Below are positions 26,664 through 31,660 of a stretch of 31,660 nt of DNA, piece by piece. Position numbers and translations under genes: made by a program. This stretch comes from Paulinella micropora. Taxonomy: Eukaryota; Cercozoa; Imbricatea; Euglyphida. Each line of letters opens with the position of its first letter. Positions within the stretch are counted from its first letter, which is position 1. Location: the NCBI GenBank assembly GCA_009731375.1, contig BJOX01000223.1, positions 496,417-528,076 on the forward strand. Reading direction: 5' to 3'. The notes under the pieces were generated by a model. It was not told the DNA's origin. It did not search any database and saw only the letters and a list, made by a program, of their open reading frames with translations.

Positions 26664-27810
26664 GCAAGCCTGATATGGTAAGTATTATTATCTATTCATG
26701 AAAATAAATTCGTATACCATTGTCAATCAAACTCACGAATTTGGAACCATGAGGTAGCGGTTGGGTTTTGCGTCACCTACAGCATATGTAAACTGTTGTA
26801 AATGATAGTATGTCCTCATAGTGGACTGCGAGACTTTTTTACTACTCCCTTACCAGGGCAAGGACCTAAAGCTACGTGCAGTATTAGGAAATATTAATTA
26901 ATGTACAAGCGAAAAATGATTTCTCTACGAGGGGAAGAGCCAAGATATGACCTTGGCATCCTCGCTGGACAAAATTTTCATTTTTCTAAATGGTCGCTTC
27001 TACTTGTAATTGACAATTTGCTGCCTTCTAAAATGGTGCTCTGATTGAATTATCGCAAAAACGTGCCAAAAATTCGGCACACAAGGAACAAACAACAAAA
27101 GCAAAAATGATTGACTCAAAAAAAAAAAAAAAAAAAAAGAATAAAAAATAATCCAAATGAAAACAAGGGAATCAAGCTTCATACGCATCGAAGAAATCAA
27201 GGTTCACAAGGATCGTTGATCATGAAGTCTTCTTAACCTCGAAGTTGCGTGCAAGCGAAGCGAAGCCATCGTTCCACTGCAAAATCAGTTGCACATCGCT
27301 TCAGCCGACCAGCTGAGGGAATATTAATGAAGCTTGGGATCGCGCATCTTGAATCTTTGAACGAAGAAGTAGAAGTCACAGAAGCAGGGTGAAATCTTGG
27401 GTCCACTTCTGCTACGTACAGCCTTGTATCCCGTTGATGAGAATTGCCACCGTAAAGTTCACGTGCGCACGGGTCGTTCACAGACCGCGGCGCAAGAACT
27501 TGTAAAGAACATGACACCGACGAATTGGAGACAAGAACCACTTTCCAGTCGTTGCGAAGCCAAGTAAGTTTGACGACAAGGCGGGAGATACGCGAACGTT
27601 CGTTGTGTTCGGGTCAGGAGAGCGTCTCCAGAGACTTTCTTGAACATCTTGGGCAGTGCACGTGTTGTAGACATGAAGCTTTTGGTGGTCTGTGTACGCA
27701 CTGTTTATGAAACAGAAAGAAAACTCAAAAGCCCAAAAAACCCGCAATGATGCGTGTCAAGGCCCGAATGTAACACATGACCACATACCGACCATGTGTT
27801 CGTCTCCGTG

Positions 27811-27985
27811 ATGGATCCGGCCTGGTCTACTCAAAATTACCGCATATACGGTGATTTTCTGTCACTATTGTGTTGTGGGCAGTCACCTAGCTTTCTTCCC
27901 GGTAAATGCCTTGAAGATGCCGCTTATTACAAACAAACAGACAGAGAATTAGGACTATCGGATTTTCTTGAGGGTCAAGTAATTG
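27811..27985 (+). CDS. Candidate coding exon with strong donor
   Basis: ATG 27811 opens a Cys-containing frame (MDPAWSTQNYRIYGDF, LLCCGQSPSFLPGKCLED, RELGLSDFLEGQVIG). It ends in phase 1 at G|GTAAGTAAA (27986), a near-consensus donor. An acceptor at 28077 (CATGATAG) gives a continuation GTSGKERITVTL; another frame of that exon (YEWERAYYRNPDGRF) looks more protein-like but does not match the phase. The true first exon may lie upstream. No family is recognised. Confidence 0.35.
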
Positions 27986-28184
27986 GTAAGTAAATAGTAC
28001 TGTAAATTCAACTATGAATGCAGACCTTGCAAATCATATCAGTATCGCATTTTTTGCACTTACATTTACCATGATAGGTACGAGTGGGAAAGAGCGTATT
28101 ACCGTAACCCTGACGGTCGGTTTCACATACTACATACCTACCCACCTGACCTACCGACCTACCGATCTACAGTATACCTACATA

Positions 28185-28198
28185 CAAGATCTCATACA

Positions 28199-28229
<31 letters not shown>

Positions 28230-28364
28230 GTACATGCATACATGCATACATATGTACACATACATACATACAAGTACATACATACATATGTACATACATA
28301 CATACATACATACATACATACGTACATACATACATACATACATACATCTTAAAACATACATACA

Positions 28365-28395
<31 letters not shown>

Positions 28396-28643
28396 GTCAT
28401 ACTACATACGTACATACATACATACATACATACATACATACATACATACACACATACATACATACATACATACATACATACATACATGCATACATACATA
28501 CATACAATGTACGTACATACATACATACATACATACATACATACATACATACATGCATACATACATATGTTACATACATACATACATACATCTGTACACA
28601 TACATTACACACATACATACACACACATACATACATACATACA

Positions 28644-28677
<34 letters not shown>

Positions 28678-29186
28678 CATACATACATACATACATACAT
28701 ACAGTATGTACATACATACATACAATATGTACATACATACATACATACATACATACAATACATACATACATACATACATACATATGTACATACATACATA
28801 CATACATACATATATACATAATGTACATACATACACACATACATACATACATACATACATACATACATACATTACATACATACATACATACATACCTACA
28901 TACATATATACATACATACATACATACATACATACATACATACATACATACATACATGCATATACATACATGCATTACATACATGCATTACATACATACA
29001 TACATTACATACATACATACATACGTACATATGTACATACATAAACACATACATACATACATACATACATATATACATACATACATACATAAATACATAC
29101 ATAACATACATACATACATACATACACACATACATACATACATTGTCATACATATGTCATACATGTGTCATACATACATACATACA

Positions 29187-29217
<31 letters not shown>

Positions 29218-29270
29218 GTACATACATACATACATACCTACATATACATACATACCTACATATACATACA

Positions 29271-29303
<33 letters not shown>

Positions 29304-29510
29304 TGCATACATGCATGCATGCCTGCACACATACATACATACATACATACATACATACATACATACATACATACATACGTACGTATATAACACATACGTA
29401 CATACATACGTTCGTACACGAACGTACGTACATACGTACGTACATACATGTACGTACATACGTGCGTACGTACATACATACACACATGTGCATGCATGCA
29501 TCCCTGCATG
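28185..29510. repeat. (CATA)n array, 1.3 kb
   Basis: CATA tetranucleotides with scattered GT, TG and CG variants. The long Tyr-Ile-His-Thr or Met-Tyr-Val-Cys frames are artefacts of the repeat. Confidence 0.9.
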
Positions 29511-29558
29511 CATTCATACAGCAATGTGAACATGGTTGTTGTTGTTTCTTTGCAAAAG

Positions 29559-29626
29559 GGTTGTTGTACGTCGGGGGTGCATGGCAGGCCGCTACCCCTC
29601 TACGCCGCACCTGCCCTTCTCTCCAG
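29559..29626 (+). CDS. Candidate 68-nt coding exon
   Basis: Bounded by TTTCTTTGCAAAAG and CCAG|GTAACA. In the frame GCCTSGVHGRPLPLYAAPALL it ends in phase 2, which exactly fits the next candidate exon after the TAGCA array. Confidence 0.35.
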
Positions 29627-29635
29627 GTAACAGCA

Positions 29636-30193
29636 TATCATATCATATCATATCATATCATATCATATCATATCATATCATATCATATCATACCATACCA
29701 TACCATACCATACCATACCATACCATACCATACCATATCATAGCAAAGCATAGCATAGCATAGCATAGCACAGCACAGCACAGCACAGCACAGCATAGCA
29801 CAGCACAGCATAGCATAGCGTAGCGTAGCATAGCATAACATAGCATAAGATAGCATAGCATAGCATAGCATAGCATAGCATAGCATAGCATAGCATAGCA
29901 TAGCATAGGGTAGCGTAGCGTAGCGTAGCGTAGCACAGCACAGCACAGCACAGCACAGCATAGCAAGGCACAGCATAGCATAGCATAGCATAGCATAGCA
30001 CAGCATAGCACAGCACAGCACAGCACAGCACAGCATAGCATAGCATAGCATAGCATAGCATGGCATGGCATGGCATGGCATGGCATGGCATGGTATGGCA
30101 TGGCATGGCATGGCATGGCATGGCAAGGCAAGGCAAGGCAAGGCATGGCATGGCATGGCATGGCATGGCATAGCATAGCATAGCATAGCATAG
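29636..30193. repeat. Pentanucleotide arrays (CATAT, CCATA, TAGCA, CAGCA, TGGCA)
   Basis: Blocks of related five-base units change by one base at a time along the array. The TAGCA type also fills the 1.3-kb intron at 16289-17585. Confidence 0.9.
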
Positions 30194-30326
30194 CAATATT
30201 GACGCGATGGAAATGAGACAGTTGGACGACGTTGGGTGTGGTTGTTGTGCGTGTGGAGGAGTACAGGCTGACGACAGCACACTCGATGCGGACCGGGCGG
30301 CCTCGCTCTTCACGCAGCAAGTCGTG
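30194..30326 (+). CDS. Candidate 133-nt coding exon of a Cys-containing protein
   Basis: After the last TAG of the array, phase 2 reading gives NIDAMEMRQLDDVGCGCCACGG and then ADDSTLDADRAASLFTQQV, ending at a GTG|GTCAGA donor in phase 0. Composition is protein-like and differs sharply from the surrounding repeats. With the 29559 exon, and perhaps 27811, it may form a gene built like the surface-protein gene at 11.7 kb. Confidence 0.4.
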
Positions 30327-30369
30327 GTCAGATAGATAGATTAGATGGATCGATGGAGGGACCGATGGA

Positions 30370-30386
30370 TGGATGAATAGATAGAT

Positions 30387-30426
<40 letters not shown>

Positions 30427-30432
30427 CAGACA
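30370..30432. repeat. (GATA)n array
   Basis: A tetranucleotide array ending in GACAGACA, directly before a hairpin-rich element. Confidence 0.85.
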
Positions 30433-30867
30433 GATATGTTTAATCTACGGGCGTGGCATAGCTTAAAAGCCATAGCCTCCTTTACTATCCCCGAGCAAGA
30501 ACTCTCAGCACTTCAGCCGCGCACCAACCACGGTTCGCTTTGGTTGGTGCCTGTGCCCAGTTCAAGCCGAAGGTAGCCGAGCCCTTTTGAACTGTACAGG
30601 ACAACCACTAAAACACTCCCCCAGGGTCGTGTGCCATAAGGAGATGATGGTCGCCGAAGCCGAGGTTTCGGGAGTTCACGCTCGTTGTGAGTTACCTTCT
30701 ACAACCTCGGCTTCATCAACCCTTTGCATCACGGCCCCGGTAGGGAGATGGTCGCCTGTTTTAGCCCTTGCGAAGCGCGCGATAAACGGCGGACACAAAA
30801 CCGTCGTTATAGGGGGTTTGGTTTTAGGCCGGAGGACTGAGCAGCTGGCCCTCTACATCCCCCTGGG

Positions 30868-30868
<1 letters not shown>
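30433..30868 (+). repeat. Hairpin-rich dispersed element bounded by GATA arrays, copy 1
   Basis: The element begins GATATGTTTAATCTA and ends in CCCCCTGGGG before a GATA array. It contains perfect stems GCACCAACCA/TGGTTGGTGC (30521-30550), CAGTTCAA/TTGAACTG (30558-30565 with 30587-30594) and GAAGCCGAGGTT/AACCTCGGCTTC (30656-30667 with 30713-30724). There is no convincing ORF. It could be a SINE or other structured-RNA retroelement. Confidence 0.5.
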
Positions 30869-30924
<56 letters not shown>

Positions 30925-30955
30925 GTAGATAGGTAGGTAGGCATGTAGATAGATA
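30869..30955. repeat. (GATA)n array
   Basis: GATA and GGTA tetranucleotides following the structured element. Confidence 0.85.
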
Positions 30956-31061
30956 GACGAAGACGGACGTTGGTGTTGGATTGAGTTGGGGTAAATTAGA
31001 ACGACACAGATGGTGTTGTTCTTTTTGTTGGAGCAAATAGAATGATTCGGCTGGTGTGGTC

Positions 31062-31227
31062 GTTGTTGGCTGTGGCAGGTTGTCACTGAGAAGGTGTTGT
31101 TGGCTGTGGCAGGTGGTCACTGAGAAGGTGTTGTTGGCTGTGTCAGTGGTCACTGAGGTGTTGTTGGCTGTAGCAGGTGGTCACTGAGAAGGTGTTTTGG
31201 CTGTGGCAGGTGGTCACTGAGAAGGTG
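31062..31227. repeat. Minisatellite of five units of about 33 bp
   Basis: The unit is GTTGTTGGCTGTGGCAGGTG plus GTCACTGAGAAGGT; the third copy is shortened. No gene is seen between 30956 and 31260. Confidence 0.75.
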
Positions 31228-31263
31228 GACGGGGGAAACTGCTGCTTGCGTCAGGGAAAGGTA

Positions 31264-31326
31264 GCTAGCTAGGTAGGTAGATGGATGGATGGATAGATAG
31301 ATGGATAGATGGATAGACAGATAGAC

Positions 31327-31395
<69 letters not shown>
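31264..31395. repeat. (GATA)n array
   Basis: GATG then GATA tetranucleotides before the second structured element. Confidence 0.85.
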
Positions 31396-31399
<4 letters not shown>

Positions 31400-31660
31400 T
31401 GTTTGGTCTATCAGCTCTGCATATCCGAAGACATAGGCATCCATTCCACCCCGCCTCCAGACGGAGGCTGGGTAGCGGGCTGGGAGGAAGCACTAAGCTT
31501 AGAATGTATGCAGTCTGAAGGTTCTACAACCCTCCCTGGCTAGAGGGCCGTAGAACCAACCCAGACACGTGTCCGTGATCACGTGCCCCGCCAAGGCTCG
31601 GGCCCGAGGGGTACACCAACCCTCGAGCTTCATCCAAGGCGACCACTTTCGCGGCGGCCG
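31396..31660 (+). repeat. Hairpin-rich dispersed element, copy 2, cut by the window end
   Basis: It begins GATATGTTTGGTCTA, matching the start of the element at 30433, and shares a CATAG-TCC-CCCCG stretch. Stems are GCCTCC/GGAGGC (31453-31468), GGTTCTAC/GTAGAACC (31520-31527 with 31550-31557) enclosing CCCTC/GAGGG, and the palindrome CTCGGGCCCGAG near 31597. The arm sequences differ from those of copy 1 although the layout is similar. Confidence 0.5.

Larger units (their letters stand above)
24931..27795. other. AT-rich interval with no supported gene
   Basis: No ORF here carries a recognised motif. It holds two tandem duplications (25844-26017 and 26558-26663), a (TA)n array at 26168-26223, an A19 run near 27118-27138 and inverted short motifs. 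A minus-strand frame from ATG 25443 gives 66 residues and has a possible donor near 25325, but nothing supports it further. Confidence 0.4.

Noticed and set aside
27233-27747. Overlapping minus-strand ORFs of 80-102 residues
   Set aside because: They overlap each other in different frames and show no motif, splice support or codon pattern that favours one.
28167-29743. Long frames of Tyr-Ile-His-Thr or Met-Tyr-Val-Cys repeats on both strands
   Set aside because: They are direct translations of the CATA array; every frame is open because the unit lacks stops.

Overview
The window looks like nuclear DNA of a microbial eukaryote (an alga or other flagellated protist; I cannot name the species). 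The evidence is canonical GT-AG introns, a tubulin-tyrosine-ligase-like gene, a non-LTR retrotransposon, AATAAA signals and an extreme load of microsatellites. Seven runs of N interrupt it, mostly inside homopolymers or simple repeats. Single-base frame breaks at a T8 and a T10 run suggest that some lesions are assembly errors.

Layout. 1-2.6 kb: the 3' end of an unknown ORF, a small ORF, then a short-intron gene for a SET-like protein with an acidic stretch, a nuclear localisation signal and cysteine clusters. 3.3-6.06 kb (minus strand, convergent): a virophage/polinton-type replication gene, made of a family-A-like DNA polymerase, an SF3 helicase and a Cys-rich tail, broken by several frame lesions. 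6.06-6.64 kb: a divergent intergenic region with hairpins and two G-quadruplex motifs. 6.64-7.5 kb: two small unknown ORFs in one frame, separated by tandem stops. 7.5-11.6 kb: repeats, a UUCG-capped hairpin and candidate membrane-protein exons on the minus strand.

11.7-19.15 kb: the main result. A gene that is nearly invisible to ORF calling can be rebuilt from splice sites and phases. It has a signal peptide exon, a Cys-rich ectodomain spread over small exons, and a last exon that looks like a GPI-anchor signal. Almost every intron is filled with a different microsatellite, and several exons are tandemly duplicated in various states of decay, notably a phase 1-1, 54-nt cassette.

20.4-21.27 kb: a TTLL-family gene on the minus strand. 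21.49-24.94 kb: a LINE with two tandem 5' monomers, then an ORF with an RNA-binding-like region and an AP-type endonuclease; the reverse transcriptase would lie in or beyond the 282-N gap. 24.9-27.8 kb: AT-rich DNA with short duplications and inverted motifs. 27.8-30.33 kb: scattered candidate exons between CATA and TAGCA arrays, possibly another surface-type gene. 30.4-31.66 kb: hairpin-rich dispersed elements bounded by GATA arrays, and a minisatellite.

The polymerase/helicase gene and perhaps its neighbours look like an old integrated virus-like element. The surface-protein gene, the TTLL gene and the LINE are separate host or mobile units with no sign of an operon.
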